NCBI GenBank assembly: GCA_041391505.1
Contig: JAWKNW010000028.1
Location: forward strand, 10,686-74,685
Direction of reading: 5' to 3'
From: Rhodothermales bacterium
Lineage (GTDB): Bacteria > Bacteroidota > Rhodothermia > Rhodothermales > JAHQVL01
DNA length: 64,000 bases
The position numbers and the translations under genes are program-made. Each line of letters opens with the position of its first letter. Position 1 is the stretch's first letter. This document shows positions 1 through 8,924 of this stretch, in pieces. The notes under the pieces were generated by a model that saw only the letters and a list, made by a program, of their open reading frames with translations, had not been told where the DNA came from and made no database searches.

Positions 1-2
1 GG

Positions 3-1817
3 GCGGTCCTTCATGTAACCCAGCAGTTTACCCGATCAGGCTACGAACCCATCGACATTCTCGATGAGCAACTCTTTCATGGCGAAGCAGAACTATTGAC
101 GGCCGTAAGGGCCAAACTAGACGAAAAGCTACGCGTCAATAAGCCAGTGCAGTGGTCGGAAATGGGCTTTTTTGGTACGGCGCTTATGCGGCAACAGTCC
201 GGTCTTTCATTCGACCGGGCCGCAAATCCCGACAAGCGCGTCGCCGGCATCGATCTGTTTAATCCCCCGATGATTGTGCGACGCGACATCGCGCTTGCCA
301 CGGATCAGATCGAGGCAGCCGTTCACAAAGAGCGTCCGGCCTTTATATTCGGCCCAGCCGGCTGCGGTAAAAGTGTCGTCATTACCGAGCGGATCAAAAA
401 TCTGGTTGAGTCGGCAAACTACGCCCCGTCATTTCGCATCCTTGTCACCACGTTCAACAAAGAGCTGATCAAGGCACTCCATGCCTGGCTAAAAAGCATC
501 CTCGATCCGGAATTTTGCTCTACCCCAGGTAAAAATGGCTTTGACTACACCGAATACGAATTCTACTTTCGCGACAGCACCCAGGCGAACATCGTCCTGA
601 TGCACTTCGATATTCTCCCTACGCGTATTGGGAGGCTAAATGGGTCGGTAATGAATGAATCGGTGCGTACGCACATTATCGAGGGAATCATCGAAGAGAT
701 ATGGACTGAAATCGAACACGAAGGGCTCCGCATAGAAAACCCGGAACGGATCCTGAACGTCGACTTTGTCCGAGACGAGTACGACCGTGTGTTCTACGGT
801 CAGTGGCTGCGCGACGAGGCGGCGTACCTCGATGGAGCCCGTCCCGGCCGGCCGACACTGGTCCGCAATCAGGGTCCGAGACGGCTGGCCTGGCGATGCA
901 TCAGTCGGTTGCATCAGTGTGTGACTACGGCAGGGCGGACGCCCTTTATCAACAAGCGGATGTTATTCCGTGAGCAGCTCGAGAATGGGGATCACAACGA
1001 TCTCTTCACCCACATCTTTGTGGACGAATTCCAGGATTGTACGGCTTCCGATTTCCAGATCTTCTACCGACTCCTCACCGACCCGAACCACCTGGTTGTA
1101 GCCGGCGATCTGGCGCAGGCCTTACATCTCGGACGCTCAGCCAGTTTTCCGCGCCTGCCAGACTCCCACCAGCGCAACATCGAACGCAAAGAGCTCAAGG
1201 GTTCGTACCGGCTACCTTTTCGAATTAGCGAGGCCTTGCTGGAGCTATCTGGCCGAATATACGACAAACGCAAACTCTGCGGCGACTCCCATGATGTCCG
1301 CATGCTGAACCCCTACAAAGGATCGCCACCAGGTGCCCGGCCGATCATCATCTGGGCTCCCACGGTAGATGAACTGGCGAATAAAACCTGCGCGGCGATC
1401 GAGCGGTACCGTGTGTATGGTATCGATCGGGTCAAGGTGATGGAAACAGACAATTATTTCAGCACGGCGTTAAATCGCATGCTGGATATTAACGTTGGCG
1501 CTGATTCTGTGCTACGTTTTAAAGGCCTGGAATGCACCTGCGTGGTCTGGTCGACACGCGTTCAAGTCCTCAACGATGAAGAGGCCGAAGAATTCGTCTA
1601 TACGATTCTGACACGTACTTCAGGCATCCTGATTGTCGCACTGTGTCCGGAAACGCGGGATATATATAAACCGATTCTGAACACATTCGACCGCAACCGG
1701 CTCATCTTCTGGGATGGGGTCTCCTGGAATCGGTTTAAGGATTTCTGTGTCGATCGAGAATTACACGATGACTATGAACCACAGACCGAGTTTGACGAGG
1801 AGTCTATACTGGCATGA
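3..1817 (+). CDS. UvrD/Rep-like SF1 helicase, 5' end cut by window edge
   Basis: Superfamily 1 helicase/ATPase of the UvrD/Rep type, expected to translocate on DNA using ATP. The frame is open from base 3 to the TGA at 1815-1817, so the real start lies upstream; the in-frame TTG at 96 is a poor start because the codons before it read as normal protein. Motifs appear in family order: Walker A GPAGCGKS (about 351-374), DEFQD Walker B (about 1021-1037), GDLAQ (about 1105), SYR (about 1200), KGLE (1521-1532) and a TR-containing motif VI (about 1611). It leads a same-strand series of genes with lower GC than the rest of the window. The family is sure; a role in a defence cassette is inferred from its neighbours. 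Confidence 0.85.
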   Translation, partial: AVLHVTQQFTRSGYEPIDILDEQLFHGEAELLTAVRAKLDEKLRVNKPVQWSEMGFFGTALMRQQSGLSFDRAANPDKRVAGIDLFNPPMIVRRDIALATDQIEAAVHKERPAFIFGPAGCGKSVVITERIKNLVESANYAPSFRILVTTFNKELIKALHAWLKSILDPEFCSTPGKNGFDYTEYEFYFRDSTQANIVLMHFDILPTRIGRLNGSVMNESVRTHIIEGIIEEIWTEIEHEGLRIENPERILNVDFVRDEYDRVFYGQWLRDEAAYLDGARPGRPTLVRNQGPRRLAWRCISRLHQCVTTAGRTPFINKRMLFREQLENGDHNDLFTHIFVDEFQDCTASDFQIFYRLLTDPNHLVVAGDLAQALHLGRSASFPRLPDSHQRNIERKELKGSYRLPFRISEALLELSGRIYDKRKLCGDSHDVRMLNPYKGSPPGARPIIIWAPTVDELANKTCAAIERYRVYGIDRVKVMETDNYFSTALNRMLDINVGADSVLRFKGLECTCVVWSTRVQVLNDEEAEEFVYTILTRTSGILIVALCPETRDIYKPILNTFDRNRLIFWDGVSWNRFKDFCVDRELHDDYEPQTEFDEESILA

Positions 1818-2021
1818 TAATCCCAAATCCGTTTCGATTTCGGATATTGATGCCCGAATCGGAGATCGAATAATTCGCACCCGGCCTGTTCCGAAACGAT
1901 ATCAAGATAACACCTCATCCCCCCCGCCCCTCTTCAATTACGTTTTCGCCGGACCATTCTGGTCAACCACTAAACATGCCCTGACGCGCAGCGTGCAAGC
2001 CGCCAGAGCAGTAGACGATTA

Positions 2022-4658
2022 GTGTCTATGGATACCTCCGCACTCGAAGGTTTGCGCACGCAGCTCATCGCTTTACACGACCGTTTTTCACAGGCCGCCC
2101 ATGTCTATCAACAGGCAGCGGACGTCTTTCGACAAGGGTTACTTCCCTCCATTCCTCCAGAATTGGAGATCAGGGAGTTGGGCTCGGTCCGGGAAAAGAC
2201 CCTCGCTGTTCTATCCGAAGCGGGGTACCGAGTAGGACTGGAGCCCCTGCCGTACGACGGCTCGCTAACCCTAGCCGACGCCTATCTCGATCGCATCATA
2301 CAGGCGATTCAGGCCCAGGAGAAGAAGCACCGACTGATCGCCGACGTGCGACGCGTTATCCAGGAAGTCCAGCCACTCAGGCATCGTAGAGAACAAGCCA
2401 AACTGTCATCCGTCGTTCAGGCAATCGCCCAACTCGAAGGCAAACTGACCGAGGAAGTCGACTTCGCCGAAGCTGAGGTCATGAAAGCGGCTGGCCCAAT
2501 AGAGATGCTGGGGAAATACGCGCGACATCGGCCCGGCCTTTCAGACGACGACTATGACGCGTGCCGGCGGCAAATCGAGGAGCATTTCGGGAGATGGCTA
2601 CTGCGGGATATCGATCGCGGCTGGATCGACACCGGGTCGCAAAACGGACAGGATACACATGAAACATCAGATGAAACCACGGCACATGACGACAGGCCAG
2701 AAGCACCTGACATTGGAATGCCGCCAACCGGAGAGACAAATGAAGAGAGCGACCACGGGACGCTAGACGAGACTGACGCCACGGCATCCAGGATCGGAAC
2801 GTCAGATCCACCCGCCTCAGCGGTGAAGGATTCTCTTCATGATAATGAGACCACGATTGAGGATGAATCGCAGTCGATAGCCGACGAGAAAACGGAACGC
2901 ATCGAAGAAGAAACGAACGATCTGGTTGACGAACATCAGCAAGAAACTGCCACAAATGCGGCCGAAAACTCCTCGCACCCCAGCGAGAGCATAATCTCGC
3001 AAGTCCCCACCGAATCCCTTAAAGAGCACAGCGACTTGCCGCCAGAGGGCGGCACTCCGCAAACTACGTACAACAACGAAGCAGCCCCATCACACCCTGA
3101 TTCTCCCCATTCGTTTGGACGCAATCTGGGCACACTTCCCTGGCGCCTACTCGCAAGCGACTTCCCCGGTCTTGCTTATTATGCCAGCATGGCTTTCGAA
3201 ACGGAGGGTGTCGATGCTGAATATCCGCCGGCGTGGCTCATTCGTGCAGCAACCTTTGGGCCTTTCGTCGATCTGAGCGATGATTTCAAAAACATGGTAC
3301 AGGAGGATCTGTCTCACTTCGATGCCGGAGATGAAAGACACCGGGCCACCGAATTCAATCTTCTCCTGGCTACGGCGACCATCGCACCGGCCTTGTTCGC
3401 TCCAAATCTGACAAATGCCCCTTCTTATCTCTCGCATGTCGAAGCGCCTGGTGGTATGGAGGCGCTAAACAATTGCCTGCATGAACTCAAGAAATACAGT
3501 TCATTCAGGCTGCCGCTCGACCCTTCCCGCCTTGCGACAGATATCTATCGTATTCGCGATTGCGATCCACTCGTCGTAAGAGCCAGTGAGTGGAAACGAC
3601 ACGCTTTGGAGCTGACCATCAAATATCAGGGAGCAACCAGAATCTGGAAGTCCTGGCTGCGGAGCGACGGTCCTATCACGCGACTGATCGATGCGATTAT
3701 CCAGAACAGACAGACGGAAGCGGAGGACATTAGTGCACTGGTCTACACGTTTGGCGCACCAAAGGAAGTAGCTCGCGAGATCGACGCACTCGTCAAGCCG
3801 ACTCAGGAAATCATAGGTCAGGCACGTCAACAATTAATTGCCAAAGCGCGTGAGGCTGCCGAATTAGGTGAAGAGTGGCTTGCATGGCTCGGGTCCCAAT
3901 CAACTTCTACTGCCAGAGAAGACGAACGTCTGGATGAGTTACGCGCCTCGTTAACCGAATATTTGCCACTGGCAATAGAGGAGCTCAAAGAACTCGTTCA
4001 AGCCCAACCAAACAGTGTGGCAGCGATAGCAGGCACCTTACTGGCAGATGCCTTGGGTGTCATGAATGCGCGATTATTCGGGAGCATAGACATTCCAACA
4101 GACTCGGTCATCGCCCACTTCTTTGGCCCGATCACACGCCTGGATATTGCGCTCGACAGCGATGGCCGGCCCAGATGCAGTCAACCTGGCCAGCTTCTCA
4201 ATGTCAAAGAGATCATTCGAAAACTATTGGACGCTGCCCGGCTAGGCCTCCCGAGTTGGGAGGATGCCTTCCAAAATTTTGTAAAGAAGGAAGATCATAA
4301 CAGCAGTCAACATTTGATTGATTTCGCTCGATTGTCCGGCAAGATCGAGATGGCCGCCCGCTTTGAGAGTGAACGCGAGCAGGCACTTAGCATGTCTCGA
4401 CGGCAATTGCTAGAACGTGCAAAAGACACCCATTTAAAGCTAGAGCGCTCATTTGCATACGGCGTAATTCCGGCTGAAGAACGTGACCGACTCCGCAGTC
4501 TCGTGTCCGATATCCAACGCTCCAGCCCTGCGCTACTGCGTTTTGACCAGCACCATTCCGATCTGAACGCGGCGGAAGAGACCATTCGGGCTTACAACAA
4601 CCGGGCTATCAACGCGGTTTCGACTACGACTGAACGAGTTGGAATCCACACTGGATGA
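2022..4658 (+). CDS. Large uncharacterised protein with acidic linker and coiled coils
   Basis: I do not recognise this family. The start is GTG 2022 or, equally likely, ATG 2028; the product is about 876-878 residues. Residues 1-195 are mainly amphipathic helix with coiled-coil character. About residues 205-350 are a low-complexity, Glu/Asp/Thr/Ser-rich segment with almost no hydrophobic residues, probably a disordered tether. The remaining 530 residues are again mainly helical, without Cys clusters, membrane spans or a P-loop that I can see. It lies 204 bp after the helicase gene and overlaps the following ATPase gene by about 20 bp, which suggests translational coupling. A structural or adaptor role beside the ATPase is a guess. 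Confidence 0.7.
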   Translation: MSMDTSALEGLRTQLIALHDRFSQAAHVYQQAADVFRQGLLPSIPPELEIRELGSVREKTLAVLSEAGYRVGLEPLPYDGSLTLADAYLDRIIQAIQAQEKKHRLIADVRRVIQEVQPLRHRREQAKLSSVVQAIAQLEGKLTEEVDFAEAEVMKAAGPIEMLGKYARHRPGLSDDDYDACRRQIEEHFGRWLLRDIDRGWIDTGSQNGQDTHETSDETTAHDDRPEAPDIGMPPTGETNEESDHGTLDETDATASRIGTSDPPASAVKDSLHDNETTIEDESQSIADEKTERIEEETNDLVDEHQQETATNAAENSSHPSESIISQVPTESLKEHSDLPPEGGTPQTTYNNEAAPSHPDSPHSFGRNLGTLPWRLLASDFPGLAYYASMAFETEGVDAEYPPAWLIRAATFGPFVDLSDDFKNMVQEDLSHFDAGDERHRATEFNLLLATATIAPALFAPNLTNAPSYLSHVEAPGGMEALNNCLHELKKYSSFRLPLDPSRLATDIYRIRDCDPLVVRASEWKRHALELTIKYQGATRIWKSWLRSDGPITRLIDAIIQNRQTEAEDISALVYTFGAPKEVAREIDALVKPTQEIIGQARQQLIAKAREAAELGEEWLAWLGSQSTSTAREDERLDELRASLTEYLPLAIEELKELVQAQPNSVAAIAGTLLADALGVMNARLFGSIDIPTDSVIAHFFGPITRLDIALDSDGRPRCSQPGQLLNVKEIIRKLLDAARLGLPSWEDAFQNFVKKEDHNSSQHLIDFARLSGKIEMAARFESEREQALSMSRRQLLERAKDTHLKLERSFAYGVIPAEERDRLRSLVSDIQRSSPALLRFDQHHSDLNAAEETIRAYNNRAINAVSTTTERVGIHTG

Positions 4659-7563
4659 AACGACCAGGCGTCGCATGGAGGACATCCTGACCCTTGGCGA
4701 CCTCCACACCGCAAACGATTATATCGAACGGCTGTCCCAAGGAGAGGCTCTACCGGATTCAAATTACCAAACGGCGTTTGATAGCTTTTTCCCGGAGCAG
4801 GTCGATTTGATTTACGACTGCCTAGATCGAGAGCGCCCCATCTGGGCTCATTTCATCGAAAGGATCCGTAAAGGCAAAACGCCGGACGGCCAGACTGCGC
4901 GTATCGCACACCTGGAATTTGGTGCACAGGCGGAAGCCCAAAGAGATACACTGGCAGACAGCATCGAGGCATGGTTTGACCTGAAGCAACGTCGTGTCGA
5001 TTCGGACCCTGACGCTATTCGTATCCTCACTGAACTAGGCTTCAGCATCAGACAACTGGAAACAGTCTGTGATCAACAGCGGACGTACATCACGTTTGAA
5101 GCAGACGTCCCGCACCCTTCCCGTGTTCTCATTCCGGCGTTTGGGTCTGATTTTCAAGGGCGGTATCGCGTGTTATGCGTGTGGGATTCGCCCGATGAAG
5201 AAGAGTTGCTCGATCATCTCGCAAACATTGACTACGGACACGCCCTCCTCGTCTTCTACTTTGGGACCCTCTCGGTTTTGGCCCGGCGGAGGCTCGCACA
5301 CCTGTGTCGTCAGAGACGCCACCAAAAGGGAAGCAAGGCCATAGTTATTGACGACATTCTTTTCCTCTATGTGATGTCACATCCAAGGGGCATTCGCATG
5401 AGAACGCTATTCGAGTGCGGACTTCCATTTACCGTCAGTGAACCGTACAACGCTCAGTCCAGCCACGTAGCGACCGAGATGTTCTATGGGCGTGAGCGTG
5501 AACTCGAACGCATCTTCAATCCAAAGGATACAAGCCTGATTTACGGAGGTCGACAGCTTGGCAAAACAGCCCTGCTCCATTATGCTGCAAGTCAGTTTAA
5601 CCAGCATCCTAAACGACACGCCTGTTACATCGATCTGAACGCAAATCTGGTAGGCATAACACAAAAACCGAGTTATGTATGGCGCCTGATTACAGAATCC
5701 TTGATCGACGAGGGTGTTCTTGAGGATACCGTACCTGTCAGCGTACGTCCGGACAAACTCAATGATCTCATCAGCACATGGTTGAGCGAAGACACCGAAC
5801 GGCGCATCCTGATCCTGCTCGATGAAGCGGATCGTTTCTTCGAATTTGATAGCCAGCAACACTACGCTCAAACCCAACAGCTAAAAGGTTTGATGGAGAG
5901 TACCGAGCGTCGCTTCAAAGTGGTGTTCGCAGGCCTTCACAATGTATACCGTAGCTCTCGCGACCCCAATCAGCCTCTGCACCACTTGCAGGAACCCATT
6001 TGCATCGGTCCCCTGCTTGTCGAAACGGAGAAAAAAGCTGCGGCCGCGCTCGTGGAGCAACCTCTCAAGGCGCTCGGCTATCGTTTCGAGTCACCGGATC
6101 TCGTATCGCTTATTCTCTCCCAAACCAATTATTACCCCAGTCTGATTCAGCTCTACTGTCAGCAACTATTGAAGGACCTTGGAGAATCGACCCATGTCCG
6201 TTTCGATCCCAGACTGACTCCTCCCTACTTGATCACGTCCCAACAAATACGGCATTCATATGAGCAGCATGATCTGTTCATGCGGATCCGAAAGAAGTTC
6301 GAGCTTACGATAGAATTGGATGAGCGGTATGCTATCATCGCGAACAGTATTGCACTCGCCATACTGGAAGGTGACAAGAATGGAGATGACGTAACTGGCT
6401 TCGCCGTCGATTGGATCAAGGATGCATGTATTGGGTGGTGGGAGTTGGGTTTCCGAGGCAGTGCAGATGAAGAAGACGTCCGTACCCTGGTTGAAGAGAT
6501 GGTCGGACTCGGGGTTCTCCGTCGAATCGCCGTAAAAGGTGAGAACCGTGTGCAAAGATACACACTACGCAGCCCAAACGTTTTGACCTTGCTAGGAACG
6601 AGGGAGGAAATCGAACAAGCGTTGTTGAAAGAGCGACGACCACGTCCAACGAATGACCCGATCACGTTCCGGAGTCCTTGCGATGATGGTCTCCTGGCAC
6701 CGTTGACGGCGCAGCAGAGCAACAACCTCGTGATGCCGGAGAACGGCATCACGCTCATCTTTGGGACGATCGCCTCATCGATCCATCGGGTGGCCGACTA
6801 TCTTCAAAGTCGTGCGATGGACGCAGATGTGCGTGTGTTCACGGCCGGCACCGAAACCACAGCGTTCGTAAACTGGCTGGAAGAAAATACAAGTTCACAT
6901 AGAAAAGCCGGCGTCACCTTGCTCGTTGTGCCAGAATCGATCCCATGGTCATCTCATTGGATCGAGATGGCAGAGGGACGTATCGCATCACTAAGCTCTT
7001 CCAGGGCATTTGTTCGCGTTGTTTTTCTTGGTGACGCCGATACGGCCATGCGTTTCACGCGGGAGCACGAAAAGCGCCTTCCCCAGATAGAAACACTTCA
7101 AGTACAGATCATTACCCTCACGCCCTGGCATGCAAATGCGCTTTACCTCTGGCTTGATCAGATGGAACCTTCTGTTGACGAAGCCATGGCCAAACACATC
7201 AGCCATGCAACAGCCAATTGGCCGTTCCTGCTCGATCATCTCCGTGGGATCGTGCAAACGGGTACCATGTCGTGGCCACCAGTACTCGCGCAGTTTACTC
7301 GGCTACTCCAAGATAACAAGTCGGAATTCTTACGTGCGTTCGGATTGACCGATGAATATCAGCGCAATATCCTTGCAGCGATTGCAGCTTGGGATGGCCT
7401 GGATGGCATTTTTAAGGACGACCTCCTTGACTTGCTCCATGAGGAATATCAGGAACCGTTGATTCGGGACGTCTTGCGATGGGCCGGCTCACTTTCCTTG
7501 ACGGTGCGCAAAGAGGGACGCATTTGCCTCACACCCCCTCTGCAGGAGCTTTTGCGGCCATGA
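4639..7563 (+). CDS. AAA/STAND-type P-loop ATPase
   Basis: Large single-polypeptide ATPase (974 residues from TTG 4639; ATG 4675 is the alternative start and would begin just after the stop of the gene before). About residues 290-310 hold a FYGRERE box followed by the Walker A GGRQLGKT (303-310). Walker B is ILILLDEADR near residue 390. A winged-helix-like stretch follows, and a second domain without obvious motifs covers residues 690-974. The YGRE-then-P-loop layout is typical of AAA_14/AAA_35 and STAND ATPases that sense a signal and drive an effector. Its stop overlaps the next start as ATGA (7560-7563). Codons upstream of 4639 in this frame also read as coiled coil, so a longer N-terminus or a lost fusion to the upstream gene is possible. 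Confidence 0.75.
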   Translation: MESTLDETTRRRMEDILTLGDLHTANDYIERLSQGEALPDSNYQTAFDSFFPEQVDLIYDCLDRERPIWAHFIERIRKGKTPDGQTARIAHLEFGAQAEAQRDTLADSIEAWFDLKQRRVDSDPDAIRILTELGFSIRQLETVCDQQRTYITFEADVPHPSRVLIPAFGSDFQGRYRVLCVWDSPDEEELLDHLANIDYGHALLVFYFGTLSVLARRRLAHLCRQRRHQKGSKAIVIDDILFLYVMSHPRGIRMRTLFECGLPFTVSEPYNAQSSHVATEMFYGRERELERIFNPKDTSLIYGGRQLGKTALLHYAASQFNQHPKRHACYIDLNANLVGITQKPSYVWRLITESLIDEGVLEDTVPVSVRPDKLNDLISTWLSEDTERRILILLDEADRFFEFDSQQHYAQTQQLKGLMESTERRFKVVFAGLHNVYRSSRDPNQPLHHLQEPICIGPLLVETEKKAAAALVEQPLKALGYRFESPDLVSLILSQTNYYPSLIQLYCQQLLKDLGESTHVRFDPRLTPPYLITSQQIRHSYEQHDLFMRIRKKFELTIELDERYAIIANSIALAILEGDKNGDDVTGFAVDWIKDACIGWWELGFRGSADEEDVRTLVEEMVGLGVLRRIAVKGENRVQRYTLRSPNVLTLLGTREEIEQALLKERRPRPTNDPITFRSPCDDGLLAPLTAQQSNNLVMPENGITLIFGTIASSIHRVADYLQSRAMDADVRVFTAGTETTAFVNWLEENTSSHRKAGVTLLVVPESIPWSSHWIEMAEGRIASLSSSRAFVRVVFLGDADTAMRFTREHEKRLPQIETLQVQIITLTPWHANALYLWLDQMEPSVDEAMAKHISHATANWPFLLDHLRGIVQTGTMSWPPVLAQFTRLLQDNKSEFLRAFGLTDEYQRNILAAIAAWDGLDGIFKDDLLDLLHEEYQEPLIRDVLRWAGSLSLTVRKEGRICLTPPLQELLRP

Positions 7564-8231
7564 ATAAACTCTGGTGGTCATTGCCCTCGCCGGCGACATT
7601 CATTGAGGAAGTTGTGTCCCAAATCCGACGAGGTAATAATACCGTACTCGCACTTCCAGATCATCTTCCACCTGGTATTGAGTTCGCTTGTCGCGCGCCG
7701 CTAGGACTGGATTGGGCCTGGGAACACGTGGAAGCCAGGCCGATCGACGCTCCTCAACGCCACATTCAATCTCAATACCTGAGTGGGAATGATGTTGCGC
7801 CAAAACATATAGCCGAAAAGCTGGCCACAAGCCGTACCCATCGGAATCACATCTTTTGGCTGCATCTCACAGACCCTTCGGATTGGCTTAACTGGGTAGA
7901 TTTTGTCGAGGAGTACAGTTTAGTGCGAGAAAGTCAGGGCGTACGTAGTGCTGCCCAGTTTGTGATTATTCTCCAGGGTGAAGCGGCTCGCAAGCTACCA
8001 TCTGAAGCATCGGGCATCGTCGTCAGAAAGTGGCGAAATGTAATTTCCTCCGTCGATGCACTTTTGCATGCCACCCATCTTTATCCGAAGAAAGGACCGT
8101 ATGACATCCAGGATCAATTAAATATAGCCTTATGTGCCTCAGTCGCCATGTGGGACCCTGATCTCGCGAAAACGATCATGGGTGATCTCGACGATTTTTT
8201 AAAGATCCATCCACCATACTTCGACATTTAA
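7560..8231 (+). CDS. Uncharacterised cassette protein, N-terminal part (zero frame)
   Basis: Starts at ATG 7560, overlapping the ATPase stop by four bases (ATGA), so it is almost certainly co-translated. The 223-residue zero-frame product has no motif I can name; it shows alternating strand and helix with Trp-rich patches (KLWWSLP, DWAWEH, DWLNW). After the T TTT TTA heptamer at 8195-8201 only nine more zero-frame residues are read before TAA at 8229-8231. The -1 frame instead continues for about 172 codons of protein-like sequence. The native product may therefore be a 386-residue fusion, or the gene is broken, or the assembly has a homopolymer error. A plausible partner of the upstream ATPase. 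Confidence 0.65.
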   Translation: MNKLWWSLPSPATFIEEVVSQIRRGNNTVLALPDHLPPGIEFACRAPLGLDWAWEHVEARPIDAPQRHIQSQYLSGNDVAPKHIAEKLATSRTHRNHIFWLHLTDPSDWLNWVDFVEEYSLVRESQGVRSAAQFVIILQGEAARKLPSEASGIVVRKWRNVISSVDALLHATHLYPKKGPYDIQDQLNIALCASVAMWDPDLAKTIMGDLDDFLKIHPPYFDI

Positions 8232-8719
8232 ACCAACGACGAGGCTGGGATGCCCATACGACGCCAGACTGGCAAAACGGGCAAAAAGGATTCTACAATG
8301 GCGAAGAACGATTGCACATCGGTATCCATGTAGCCAGAGGTGTAATGGGCGAATTCAGGCGACGTCAATGGGAGGCACAGGTAGGCGTACTTTTTCCCTT
8401 CATTGAACAGCGTCGTCTGCAACTGATTGATCTGCTGTCACACTCGATTCCATTGCCCACTTCTCGGTCACGAAATGGTTTCACCCAAGAAATCACGCGT
8501 CCCGACGAACTGGAGCTGTCGAATATGCTTGATTTTCTTAGATCAGCATCTGGCGTGGAAAGCGAATTGATTGAAACGGTGGGAAAACTCAAAGCTATGC
8601 GTGACGCTCTCGCACATCAAGAGACAGTCTCAAACCATGAGATTGCCCACCCCTATGCGGCTATTATTCGTCGCGCCCGCACCGAATACAGTCCAACCGC
8701 CTCGATCCGAAGAGTATGA
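8186..8719 (+). CDS. C-terminal part in -1 frame, with HEPN-like R-x4-H motif
   Basis: This frame opens just after a TGA at 8183-8185 and runs to TGA 8717-8719. It has no ATG near its beginning; the only early start candidate is TTG 8312, yet the codons before it (8204-8311) already read as folded protein with Trp, Gly and charged residues. It is best read as the continuation of the preceding gene after a -1 shift at 8195-8201. Near the end the motif MRDALAHQ fits the R-x4-H signature of HEPN ribonuclease domains, where RN-x3-H variants are common; the helix before it (VESELIETVGKLK) agrees. HEPN assignment is suggestive, not proven. Standalone expression from TTG 8312 is the alternative. Confidence 0.5.
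   Translation, partial: SRRFFKDPSTILRHLNQRRGWDAHTTPDWQNGQKGFYNGEERLHIGIHVARGVMGEFRRRQWEAQVGVLFPFIEQRRLQLIDLLSHSIPLPTSRSRNGFTQEITRPDELELSNMLDFLRSASGVESELIETVGKLKAMRDALAHQETVSNHEIAHPYAAIIRRARTEYSPTASIRRV
8195..8201 (+). promoter_or_regulatory. Possible -1 ribosomal frameshift heptamer T TTT TTA
   Basis: In the zero frame of the gene starting at 7560 the bases read GAT TTT TTA AAG, which is the X XXY YYZ arrangement with X and Y both T. A -1 slip yields TTT TTT AAA GAT and enters the open -1 frame that ends at 8719. A GGGTGA stretch at 8180-8185, nine bases upstream, is a weak candidate for a stimulatory Shine-Dalgarno-like element. I see no strong hairpin or pseudoknot 5-10 bases downstream. 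A simple indel in the six-T run is the main alternative. Confidence 0.4.
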
Positions 8720-8924
8720 TGACAGCAGTTGGCAGCCGTTCCGCGTCCTGCAAGTTAGAACCGACTCTCTTTCCGTACTTAACATGGGGCGAATGACTGA
8801 CCGAGCCCTATGCGCACCTTGAACAACGTAATCGCGCATCATGGGCACGCCAGTATTTATTTTTCGTCAATGCTTTCTCGCGCATATCGCTTCGTCCCTC
8901 CATGGCTAGCCACCCCAACCCCTC

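Noticed and set aside
1714..2022. Short plus-strand frame between helicase and coiled-coil gene
   Set aside because: Its first third overlaps the helicase in another frame and the rest is without structure or a good start; it may be just spacer.
8262..8272. GCCAGACTGGC as a hairpin stimulating frameshift
   Set aside because: The palindrome has a one-base loop and is more than 60 bases from the slippery site, so it is unlikely to act.
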